In this document: positions 1 through 5,041 of the stretch, piece by piece | Layout of the letters: every line of letters starts with the position of its first letter | How positions within the stretch are numbered: the first letter of the stretch is position 1 | NCBI GenBank assembly: GCA_001768965.1 | Contig: MEMY01000100.1 | Location: forward strand, 1,209 to 6,374 | Reading direction: 5' to 3' | Origin: an archaeon RBG_16_50_20 | GTDB lineage: Archaea > Thermoproteota > Bathyarchaeia > 40CM-2-53-6 | DNA length: 5,166 nt | The notes under the pieces: model-generated | Databases searched by the model: none | What the model was told of the DNA's origin: nothing | Seen by the model: the letters and a program-made list of their open reading frames with translations, nothing else | Program-made: the position numbers and the translations under genes

Positions 1-299
1 ATCTCGGCGGCTGTCCTGCGGGGAGACTATACTGCAACATCCAGCCCAACGGAGACGTCACGCCCTGTATGTTCATGCCGAATTATCCCGTCGCCGGGAA
101 CCTGAGGACTCAGTCCTTCGAGGAAATATGGAGCAGCGCGACCTTTGAAGCGTTGAGAGAAAGAACAGGCCTCAAAGGCAAGTGTCGCGAATGTAGGTTT
201 GTAGCTGTCTGCGGGGGCTGCCGGGCAAAGGCCGCTGCCTATCAAGGCGACTACTTGGATTCTGACCCTACGTGCCCGATTCAAGCTGCAAACTCGTAG
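1..299 (+). CDS. Radical SAM/SPASM protein, C-terminal part (5'-truncated)
   Basis: The reading frame is open from base 3 to a TAG at 297-299 and gives 98 residues with no start in view, so the gene begins outside the window. All of it is a SPASM domain, the C-terminal region that binds auxiliary [4Fe-4S] clusters in radical SAM enzymes. Cysteines lie at visible residues 4, 11, 22, 61, 64, 70, 73 and 91. They fit the pattern C-x12-G-x4-C (4, 17, 22), then C-x2-C-x5-C-x2-C (61-73) and a final C91. The strings NGDVTPC, GNLR, FEEIW and CGGCRA are typical of the SPASM family, and CGGCRA is common in heme or heme d1 synthesis enzymes (AhbC, AhbD, NirJ). The radical SAM core with CxxxCxxC is not in view, so substrate and exact subfamily cannot be decided. 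It is convergent with the hydrogenase operon, with 43 bp between the stop codons. The ATG at 69 is internal, not a start. Confidence 0.9.
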   Translation, partial: LGGCPAGRLYCNIQPNGDVTPCMFMPNYPVAGNLRTQSFEEIWSSATFEALRERTGLKGKCRECRFVAVCGGCRAKAAAYQGDYLDSDPTCPIQAANS

Positions 300-342
300 C
301 CTAGACAATGTCGTACGGCGCATAGTCCTGGGGATGTATCGA

Positions 343-1404
343 TCATTCTCGACTAAGTGCCTTCAGCATCTTTGCGTGACGGTCCTCGTCGGCCAACATC
401 TTTCTGAAGCTCTCTCTCATCGATTCGAGAGCCTCGATGTGGTTCCTTGAATCTTCGATAATCCTAGACAGCGTGGACTTGGTCTTCTCATCATCCGTCT
501 TCTTCATCATGTTGTTGTAACTGTCTATGACATCTTCCTCGAGGGCCCACCAGTAGGAGATGTTCTCTTCAATGACCCCGTGATACGCCGACTCCACATC
601 TTCCTCGACCTTGATCGCCTGGTCCAAGTTCTCGATGTGTGGGATTATCCTCTGTCTGGCGGGTTCCTCGGGTATCTCTACCTGAGGCACTTCTGCTTTC
701 GTAGGCTCATATGTTTCCACTCTGGTGGGGATGCTAACATAGCCCCAGGGTGATGCGTGGACGCGTTCTAATGCTCTTCCTATGAACATGGACTTGAGAG
801 ATACCCAGTTCGGCGGAATCACTGCCATGTATACGTGCATAGTCACAAGCCCGAGGACGACGTACATCAGGGCCAAGTGGAGCGCTCTGACATTTACAAC
901 GCCGCCTAGGATTGATGCGACAAAGCCGAATTTGTCTGGCCAAAACATCGAAAATCCTGTGAGTCCCTGGAGAAGGAGGAAGAACAAGATCCCTCCGTAG
1001 ACTAGCTTCTGTCCCGGATTGTATTTTCTGTAATACTTCTTACCTCGCACGTCATACGTGGAGTGTTCCGGGTAATAGGTAGAGAGTCCCAGAAAGTTTC
1101 TCGCCATATGCCCAAAGAAGGCTAGGTCGCTAGTAAAGGGAATCAGTTCCTTTAGTTCGCCCGTTACACCGTAGATGTACAGAAAGATTGGGTAGGCCCA
1201 GAACGCGGCCAGCATCGCGAAGATCATGTGCCAAGACCGCGCTTGACTGAATCCCCCATAGATCGAGTATCCGAATACCGAATATGTGAGGTACATGTCG
1301 AGGCCTGTCAGTACCAGCAGACCAATGGTGGCAAAGAAGACCCAATGCCAGATTCTGTGCTCGATCGGGTGTCTAATGACCCTGACGATTTCTTCTCTGC
1401 CCAT
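343..1404 (-). CDS. [NiFe] hydrogenase b-type cytochrome subunit with fused C-terminal ferritin-like helical domain
   Basis: 353 residues. Residues 1-225 match the HyaC/HupC/VhoC-type cytochrome b, which takes electrons from the hydrogenase small subunit and reduces a membrane quinone-like carrier. Four membrane helices are visible at about 20-39, 58-80, 133-154 and 175-197. Candidate heme ligands are H12, H16 and H20 before and in helix 1, H59 in helix 2, and the pair H176/H190 in helix 4, whose 14-residue spacing is usual for b-type cytochromes. Family members are usually about 200-260 residues; here about 130 are added. Residues 226-255 form a Pro/Glu-rich linker. Residues 256-353 are charged amphipathic helices with rubrerythrin-like features: E267...Y274, E289...Y296, H322 and E340-D-R-H343. 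With four helices and a basic N-terminus the added domain should lie in the cytoplasm. It is last in the operon, 19 bp after the large subunit. No good Shine-Dalgarno site precedes the ATG, but a TATA-like box does. Confidence 0.9.
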   Translation of the reverse strand: MGREEIVRVIRHPIEHRIWHWVFFATIGLLVLTGLDMYLTYSVFGYSIYGGFSQARSWHMIFAMLAAFWAYPIFLYIYGVTGELKELIPFTSDLAFFGHMARNFLGLSTYYPEHSTYDVRGKKYYRKYNPGQKLVYGGILFFLLLQGLTGFSMFWPDKFGFVASILGGVVNVRALHLALMYVVLGLVTMHVYMAVIPPNWVSLKSMFIGRALERVHASPWGYVSIPTRVETYEPTKAEVPQVEIPEEPARQRIIPHIENLDQAIKVEEDVESAYHGVIEENISYWWALEEDVIDSYNNMMKKTDDEKTKSTLSRIIEDSRNHIEALESMRESFRKMLADEDRHAKMLKALSRE

Positions 1405-1423
1405 TGTGTTTCGAACCTAGGCG

Positions 1424-2794
1424 TTAGTATATTTTTACCTCATTTCTCTTTCCGTTAGTATCGATGAGGTGGACGGTGCACGCGAGACAGGGATCATAGG
1501 ATCTCACGACCCGGACGATGTCGAGCGGGTTCTTTGCGTCAGGTACCGGAACTCCGATTAGTGCTTCTTCAATGGGACCCAATGTTCCTAGGTCATCTCT
1601 CGGTGACACGTTCCAAGCCGTTGGAGTAATAACTTGGTATCGTTCGATCTTTCCTCCGCTAATTGTGATCCAATGTCCTAAGGCTCCTCTTGGGGCCTCC
1701 CAAAGCCCCATCCCCGCGGCGGCAGATGGAGTTGCATACGGTTCGTAAACGCTCTCATCAGGTTTGAGCATTCCAATCCAGTCAAACATGGCCTGCGAGA
1801 TCTTTATGGTCTCGAGCAGGCGAGCCATCAGTCGGTCGTATACCGATGCTCCATGCTTTGACTTCGGAGTGTAGTATCCTGAAATCATCATGCGGGCCAG
1901 AGGGCCGACTTCATGTGGTCTTCCATAGTATCTTGGTGCTTTCGCCCATGTGTAAGCTCCTTGCTTGCCGTAGGCAGGCTCAGGTGGGATTTCAACAGCC
2001 GGGTGGCCCCCGCTCCTGTCAGAATACCATGAATGTTTTACGTCCTCGGAGATTCTTTGCGTATCCAAGGTTTGAGGAACACCTGACGTGATGACGCCGC
2101 GCTTGAACAGTCTCTCCTCCAAGTTGTCTGGGTTTGGATAAACGCCGTAGGCGAGGAAGTTTGTGGGTCCAACACCGAAATCTTGTAGCTCGGGGTGGTT
2201 GTCTAGGTAACCTAGCACAAGGGGTCCATACTCGTCTATCGTCCTCTTAATCAGATTCATCCGGGCGAGCGTCATCCCGATGAGTTCAGATTTAGGAACG
2301 ACCCCTTCGCCGCCGGCTACGGTTGCGTAGTAGTGGGGGGACCTCCCGCCCCAGATGGCCACAATCTGGTGGCAATTTACCTGAACAGGTATCACAACTT
2401 CCTTCAGCAGCTCGGCCCATTTGTCATTGCCGAGCCCATATAGGTCGTAGTCTGGGCCTGTGAGGACGAAGATGTGAAGAAGATGCGAGTACAGGGTTGT
2501 GGCCCCTTCGATTATGTTCCGAATCAGTATGGCGTTTCGCGGAATATTCACCTTGGCAGCATCCTCCAGAGAGAATGCGGAGGCTAACTGATGCTCTGAA
2601 ACGCAGACTCCACAAATGTATGAGGTTATGGTGGGTGCGTCCCTAGGATCTCGACCGACGAGGATGATTTCCGCTCCTCGAAAGAGCGTTCCATGAGTGT
2701 GAGCGTCGATTACCTCACCTTTGTCAACGGTGACATCGATTCCGAGGTGTCCTTCGATTCTCACAACCGGATCGATAGTGATGGTCTCCGGCAT
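1424..2794 (-). CDS. [NiFe] hydrogenase large subunit (group 1-like, catalytic)
   Basis: 456 residues from the ATG at 2794. This start is chosen because AGGAGG lies 9 bases upstream and the protein then opens with the family's RIEGH region (residues 12-16); the in-frame ATG at 2851 would overlap the small-subunit gene by 56 bp. The protein binds the Ni-Fe(CN)2CO centre that splits H2. The four Ni/Fe cysteines are present: C61-G-V-C64 with H68, and C436-L-A-C439 in DPCLACTVH near the C-terminus. Other hallmarks are PRYYG...EVGPLAR (about 287-301), EAPRG (366-370) and PTAWN...PRD (391-400). After H442 there are 14 residues, the tail removed by a maturation protease such as the one encoded at 4196-4681. 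The L1 motif has Tyr59 where Arg is usual (RxCGxC). The subunit is shorter than many group 1 large subunits (about 550-600), so it belongs to a short lineage, possibly archaeal. Both motifs use Cys, with no sign of selenocysteine. HyaB, HynL and VhoA are family equivalents. Confidence 0.95.
   Translation of the reverse strand: MPETITIDPVVRIEGHLGIDVTVDKGEVIDAHTHGTLFRGAEIILVGRDPRDAPTITSYICGVCVSEHQLASAFSLEDAAKVNIPRNAILIRNIIEGATTLYSHLLHIFVLTGPDYDLYGLGNDKWAELLKEVVIPVQVNCHQIVAIWGGRSPHYYATVAGGEGVVPKSELIGMTLARMNLIKRTIDEYGPLVLGYLDNHPELQDFGVGPTNFLAYGVYPNPDNLEERLFKRGVITSGVPQTLDTQRISEDVKHSWYSDRSGGHPAVEIPPEPAYGKQGAYTWAKAPRYYGRPHEVGPLARMMISGYYTPKSKHGASVYDRLMARLLETIKISQAMFDWIGMLKPDESVYEPYATPSAAAGMGLWEAPRGALGHWITISGGKIERYQVITPTAWNVSPRDDLGTLGPIEEALIGVPVPDAKNPLDIVRVVRSYDPCLACTVHLIDTNGKRNEVKIY
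1427..1436 (-). promoter_or_regulatory. TATA-like box ahead of the cytochrome gene (possible internal promoter)
   Basis: On the minus strand the bases read AAAAATATAC. They overlap the last codons of the large-subunit gene and are centred about 27 bp before the cytochrome ATG. That is the archaeal TATA-to-start distance for a leaderless transcript, and the cytochrome lacks a clear Shine-Dalgarno site. The box also encodes the large subunit's C-terminal Lys-Ile-Tyr, so the match may be chance. Confidence 0.35.
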
Positions 2795-2795
2795 T

Positions 2796-3890
2796 TCATG
2801 CTCCCTCCTTTGCAGTCTCTGTTGTGGTCCCCTGTCTTCCTTTGAGTGCAAACCTTCTTAGTGCGTGGGCTCCAATACCGATCGCTGTAGCAGCTGCAAT
2901 CGTTTCGCCTACCAAGTTTACATCGATGCCAAGCGGGGCAGGAACCGCTTCGATCTCCTTGAAGAATGGGCTGGATGGTGGATCAGGGAAAGAAGGGTCG
3001 GCGCATCCTCTGCAACCCGAGGCGAAGGTCGTACAGGAGTTTATTCCCCTGTTCCATTTGATTTCAGGGCAGTTCGCATATGTGATCGGACCCTTGCATC
3101 CCAGCTTCCAAAGACACTGAAGGTCTCCGAACTTGCTTGCGAATTGGTTCTTCTCGAAGTATCCCAGTCGCGGGCATTTGTCGTGCACGACGCTCCCAAA
3201 GAATGCTGTTGGACGCTGATAGTTGTCGAGGTGCGGAGCAAACCCGCGGAGAACATCGGACAACGTGAGCGTGATCCAGTCAGGATGAGGTGGGCAGCCG
3301 GGGATATTTATTACAGGAAATCCAGCACGAGACTTGAAGTCAGCACCAAGGACCCCTCCTTTCTCTTGCTTGTAATATTGGAGACCCTTGGCTCTCGTGG
3401 GATTGGGATAAGCGCCTGGAATCCCACCTGAAGTTGCACAAGTTCCCACAGCAACGACGTATTGCGCTTGCGATGCTAGCTGTTTGACCCATGTCTCCAT
3501 TGTGACAGGTTTTCCGTCGATTTCACCCACAGTCCCGAAATTGCCTTCGGGAACGGCTCCTTCCAAGATGAAAACGTCCAGAGGTTTGCTGCCCTCCGCG
3601 GCGTCGCGCAATGCGCTTGTCGCAGCTTCTCCCTCTGGAAACATGATATTCGGATGAAAGTCAACCGAGAGCTTGAAGTCAGTGATCGCATCGATGAGGT
3701 CCGGACGTGCCCCCTGCAGCAACGATATAGAGCAGCCCGCGTCGGCCGCGCCTTGGAACCATATTGTGTGAATATCCCCTTCGGCTGCCGCCGAGAACAC
3801 ACTCGCGATGTCTCGGGCATAGAGCGTGTAGACAGTGGCGGCACCCAACGCAGCGGTTGTTTTCAAGAACTCGCGTCGTGTCGTTCTCAT
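2796..3890 (-). CDS. [NiFe] hydrogenase small subunit, Tat-exported, iron-sulfur
   Basis: 364 residues from the ATG at 3890, chosen because it puts the twin-arginine motif TRREFLK at residues 4-10 and a TATA-like box about 30 bp upstream; an upstream in-frame ATG at 3944 would place that box inside the gene. A hydrophobic stretch follows to about residue 34, with likely cleavage near SAAA. The subunit carries three Fe-S clusters passing electrons from the active site to the cytochrome. Proximal ligands: D50 (where Cys is usual), C53, C151 (GTCAT) and C199 (PGCPPHP). Distal: H236, C239, C259 and C265. Medial: C274, C286, C293 and C296; C286 supplies a fourth Cys, suggesting [4Fe-4S] rather than [3Fe-4S]. 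Residues about 323-345 look like the C-terminal membrane-anchor helix of exported group 1 enzymes. It is first in the operon and its stop lies 1 bp from the large-subunit start. HyaA, HynS and VhoG are family equivalents. Confidence 0.95.
   Translation of the reverse strand: MRTTRREFLKTTAALGAATVYTLYARDIASVFSAAAEGDIHTIWFQGAADAGCSISLLQGARPDLIDAITDFKLSVDFHPNIMFPEGEAATSALRDAAEGSKPLDVFILEGAVPEGNFGTVGEIDGKPVTMETWVKQLASQAQYVVAVGTCATSGGIPGAYPNPTRAKGLQYYKQEKGGVLGADFKSRAGFPVINIPGCPPHPDWITLTLSDVLRGFAPHLDNYQRPTAFFGSVVHDKCPRLGYFEKNQFASKFGDLQCLWKLGCKGPITYANCPEIKWNRGINSCTTFASGCRGCADPSFPDPPSSPFFKEIEAVPAPLGIDVNLVGETIAAATAIGIGAHALRRFALKGRQGTTTETAKEGA
2804..2809 (-). promoter_or_regulatory. Shine-Dalgarno site for the large subunit
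   Basis: The minus strand reads AGGAGG, 9 bases before the ATG at 2794. It lies inside the last codons of the small-subunit gene, whose TGA ends one base before that ATG. This decides the large-subunit start and suggests translational coupling of the two subunits. Confidence 0.8.
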
Positions 3891-3916
3891 ATGTTGGGGG
3901 TAGCGACGCGGATTTG

Positions 3917-3922
3917 TTATAA
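3917..3922 (-). promoter_or_regulatory. TATA box of the hydrogenase operon (probable)
   Basis: TTATAA, inside the 8-bp palindrome GTTATAAC (3916-3923), is centred about 30 bp upstream of the small-subunit ATG at 3890. No Shine-Dalgarno site lies between them. With archaeal spacing, transcription would start within a few bases of the ATG, giving a nearly leaderless mRNA. Confidence 0.55.
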
Positions 3923-3925
3923 CGC

Positions 3926-3937
3926 TTTCATATGAAA
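3926..3937. promoter_or_regulatory. Perfect 12-bp palindrome next to the operon TATA box (candidate operator)
   Basis: TTTCATATGAAA is its own reverse complement. Seen from the hydrogenase operon it lies immediately upstream of the TATA box, over the expected BRE position, where a bound dimeric regulator could block or recruit TFB. No regulator gene is visible in the window, so its identity is unknown. Confidence 0.4.
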
Positions 3938-4156
3938 AGTACATTCGATAAGGCCTAACAAATTTTGCCTCATCCCAGATCGGGTTGAGGCGCGGCTTAA
4001 AGCTCCTTTACGTCGTTTATTTCCATAGACACCGACACACGGAGAACGTCCATGGATCTGGTACTGGTTCTATCGATCTACTGTTCGTCTCCGAGTTACT
4101 GAGGAAGAAGGATTGAGTCAAGAACGCAACTGTCTTTAGCTTTTGGAACGCTAGAG

Positions 4157-4162
4157 CTATAC
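4157..4162 (+). promoter_or_regulatory. Weak TATA-like element of the protease gene
   Basis: CTATAC is centred about 36 bp before the ATG at 4196. Archaeal spacing would put the transcript start near 4187, leaving a leader of roughly 9 bases. GAGGT at 4176-4180 lies too far from the ATG (15 bases between) to be a convincing ribosome binding site. Confidence 0.3.
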
Positions 4163-4195
4163 TCGTTCGGAGACTGAGGTACGGTCCTTACGAAC

Positions 4196-4681
4196 ATGAC
4201 AGCGACTCAGGGTGTAATCCAGTCGAAGCAGCTTGCGATAGTCGGAGTAGGTAATCTCCTCTTGTCCGATGAAGGGGTCGGGGTTCACGTCGTACGAGCG
4301 TTGAGAGGGACCCTTCTGCCCTCTGGGGTGGCGGTCTTCGAGTTCGGCACTCGCGGTCTCGAAATCTTGGAAGCAGTCGAGGGATTCAAGAAAGTCGTTA
4401 TCGTAGACGCTGTCAGGTCGGGGGCTGTTCCTGGTTCCATTAGACGATGGCGACTTGGAGAACTACTTGATGCAGCTGCGCCGAGCATGGTTAGTTTGCA
4501 CGAGATAGACTTGTTGACAACGCTCAAGATCGGTCGAGCAACGGCCAAGCTACCGGATGATGTCGTCATTGTCGGGATTGAGCCCAAGGCTCTTTCGCCC
4601 GGGCTAGAATTGTCGCCAGAATTGAAAGTTAAGGTTCAAGAGCTGTTGGATCTGGTGACAAAAGAATTCTACGTGAGGTAG
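4196..4681 (+). CDS. HyaD/HybD-family hydrogenase maturation endopeptidase (peptidase family M52)
   Basis: 161 residues, the usual family length. These proteases recognise nickel in the newly loaded large subunit and cut off its C-terminal tail after the final DPCxxCxxH His, locking the active site. The N-terminal signature VGVGNLLLSDEGVGV (16-30) is diagnostic. The three metal ligands known in E. coli HybD (Glu16, Asp62, His93) correspond to E26, D71 (VIVDAV) and H102 (SLHEID); the D-to-H spacing of 31 is identical. The C-terminal half carries IVGIEP and LELSPEL, also typical. The natural client is the large subunit encoded divergently, which has a 14-residue tail. The start at 4196 is the only in-frame ATG before the signature. 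The last codons (Tyr-Val-Arg-stop) overlap, in another frame, the beginning of a second protease-like segment, so the original C-terminus may have been altered. Confidence 0.93.
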   Translation: MTATQGVIQSKQLAIVGVGNLLLSDEGVGVHVVRALRGTLLPSGVAVFEFGTRGLEILEAVEGFKKVVIVDAVRSGAVPGSIRRWRLGELLDAAAPSMVSLHEIDLLTTLKIGRATAKLPDDVVIVGIEPKALSPGLELSPELKVKVQELLDLVTKEFYVR

Positions 4682-4862
4682 ATGACGCCGCGACCGCATT
4701 GGAGCTCTATGAGCGACTTGAGCCTAATGAGATTCCTCAGTCAGGATCTTTGCGATTGGTGTCAATCCAGAGTTTACGATCAACGAAAGCCTCAGCCCAC
4801 CTGTTCAGAAGGCAGTCTCAGAGCTCGCTGACCTAGTCGCCCACGAAATCGAGCAAACATAA
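4669..4862 (+). pseudogene. Remnant of a second, diverged hydrogenase maturation protease (N-terminus missing, frameshifted)
   Basis: Two short open stretches together read like the last third of an M52 protease. From 4669 in frame 1: LREVDDAATALELYERLEP, continuing to NEIPQ at 4740. From 4740 in frame 3: VRIFAIGVNPE, then LSPPVQ and ADLVAHEIEQT, stopping at TAA 4860-4862. By eye these align with the intact neighbour: LREVD with LHEID, AIGVNP with IVGIEP, SLSPPV with ELSPEL, and ELADLVAHEI with ELLDLVTKEF. One missing base near 4738-4740 would join the frames. Arg replaces the metal-binding His. The first hundred or so residues, with the Glu and Asp ligands, are absent; upstream sequence belongs to the intact protease. 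DNA similarity to the neighbour is low, so it is an old paralog, not a fresh duplication. A sequencing or assembly error is the alternative for the frameshift. No start codon opens either stretch. Confidence 0.65.
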
Positions 4863-4873
4863 CGTAAACCGTA

Positions 4874-4910
4874 GGGGCCTCTCTGCACCGAGGCATATGG
4901 ATCATGCCCC
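4874..4910. other. GC-rich segment with overlapping potential hairpins after the protease remnant
   Basis: GCCTC (4877-4881) can pair with GAGGC (4890-4894), or GGCAT (4892-4896) with ATGCC (4904-4908); the two share bases and exclude each other. GGGGC at 4874-4878 can also pair with GCCCC at 4906-4910. No T-run follows, so it is not a convincing intrinsic terminator. Confidence 0.25.
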
Positions 4911-4947
4911 ATCTGCCGGCCGCTGCAACGGGTTCATTTAACTTCGG

Positions 4948-4961
4948 TTGAACTGGTTCAA
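4948..4961. repeat. Inverted repeat TTGAAC-TG-GTTCAA
   Basis: Two perfect 6-bp arms flank a 2-bp spacer. It lies two bases before the TTTTGTATACAAAA palindrome, in the non-coding gap between the protease remnant and the convergent hydrolase gene. The compact symmetric form suits a dimeric DNA-binding protein better than an RNA hairpin. Confidence 0.5.
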
Positions 4962-4962
4962 G

Positions 4963-4976
4963 TTTTGTATACAAAA
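4963..4976. promoter_or_regulatory. Perfect 14-bp palindrome TTTTGTATACAAAA (candidate operator, first copy)
   Basis: The 14 bases equal their own reverse complement. The core TTGTATACA recurs exactly 20 bp downstream. The GT-TA-AC centre resembles operators of several dimeric helix-turn-helix families, GntR-like ones among them, but the regulator cannot be named from the sequence. GTATAC could also act as part of a TATA box. Confidence 0.5.
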
Positions 4977-4984
4977 TTCGCGGA

Positions 4985-4993
4985 TTGTATACA
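4985..4993. promoter_or_regulatory. Second copy of the TTGTATACA core
   Basis: The nine bases match the core of the palindrome at 4963-4976. Centre-to-centre distance is 20 bp, close to two helical turns, so both sites would face the same side of the DNA, as in tandem operators bound cooperatively. Confidence 0.45.
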
Positions 4994-5041
4994 GTGGCAA
5001 ACTCCAAGTATTCCCAACGATTTCACCTAGTAGCTGGATTC

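Larger units (their letters stand above)
3891..4195. other. Divergent intergenic region between hydrogenase operon and protease gene
   Basis: 305 bp without a credible gene. It holds the operon TATA box and palindrome near its left end and a weak TATA-like site for the protease near its right end. A 7-bp inverted repeat (GTCTCCG at 4087-4093, CGGAGAC at 4168-4174) has an 80-bp gap; since 7-bp pairs arise by chance at this distance, I give it no role. I see no tRNA, CRISPR repeat or mobile element in it. Confidence 0.7.

Noticed and set aside
2795..2851. Longer large-subunit start at 2851
   Set aside because: The extra 19 residues are charged and atypical and overlap the small subunit; the ATG at 2794 has a good Shine-Dalgarno site and matches the family N-terminus.
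2865..3431. A 188-codon open frame on the plus strand opposite the small-subunit gene
   Set aside because: It lies wholly antisense to a gene with clear motifs, shows no recognisable domain and has an odd composition; it is a shadow of the real gene.
3891..3944. Longer small-subunit start at 3944
   Set aside because: It would put 18 residues before the twin-arginine motif and place the TATA-like box and the palindrome inside the coding region.
4285..4587. A 100-codon open frame antisense to the maturation protease
   Set aside because: The Ser/Thr/Pro-rich composition is what the complement of a protease codon run yields; the plus strand has the conserved motifs.
4682..4819. ATG overlapping the protease stop (TAGATGA) as the start of a new gene
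   Set aside because: That frame gives a Ser/Arg/Gln-rich sequence ending within about 45 codons, while the protease-like residues are in the other two frames.
4931..4960. Two GGTTCA strings resembling a tRNA T-loop
   Set aside because: No matching acceptor, D or anticodon stems could be drawn around them.
4792..5007. A 71-codon minus-strand frame across the protease remnant end and palindromes
   Set aside because: It has no ribosome binding site or recognisable motif and overlaps conserved protease codons on the other strand.
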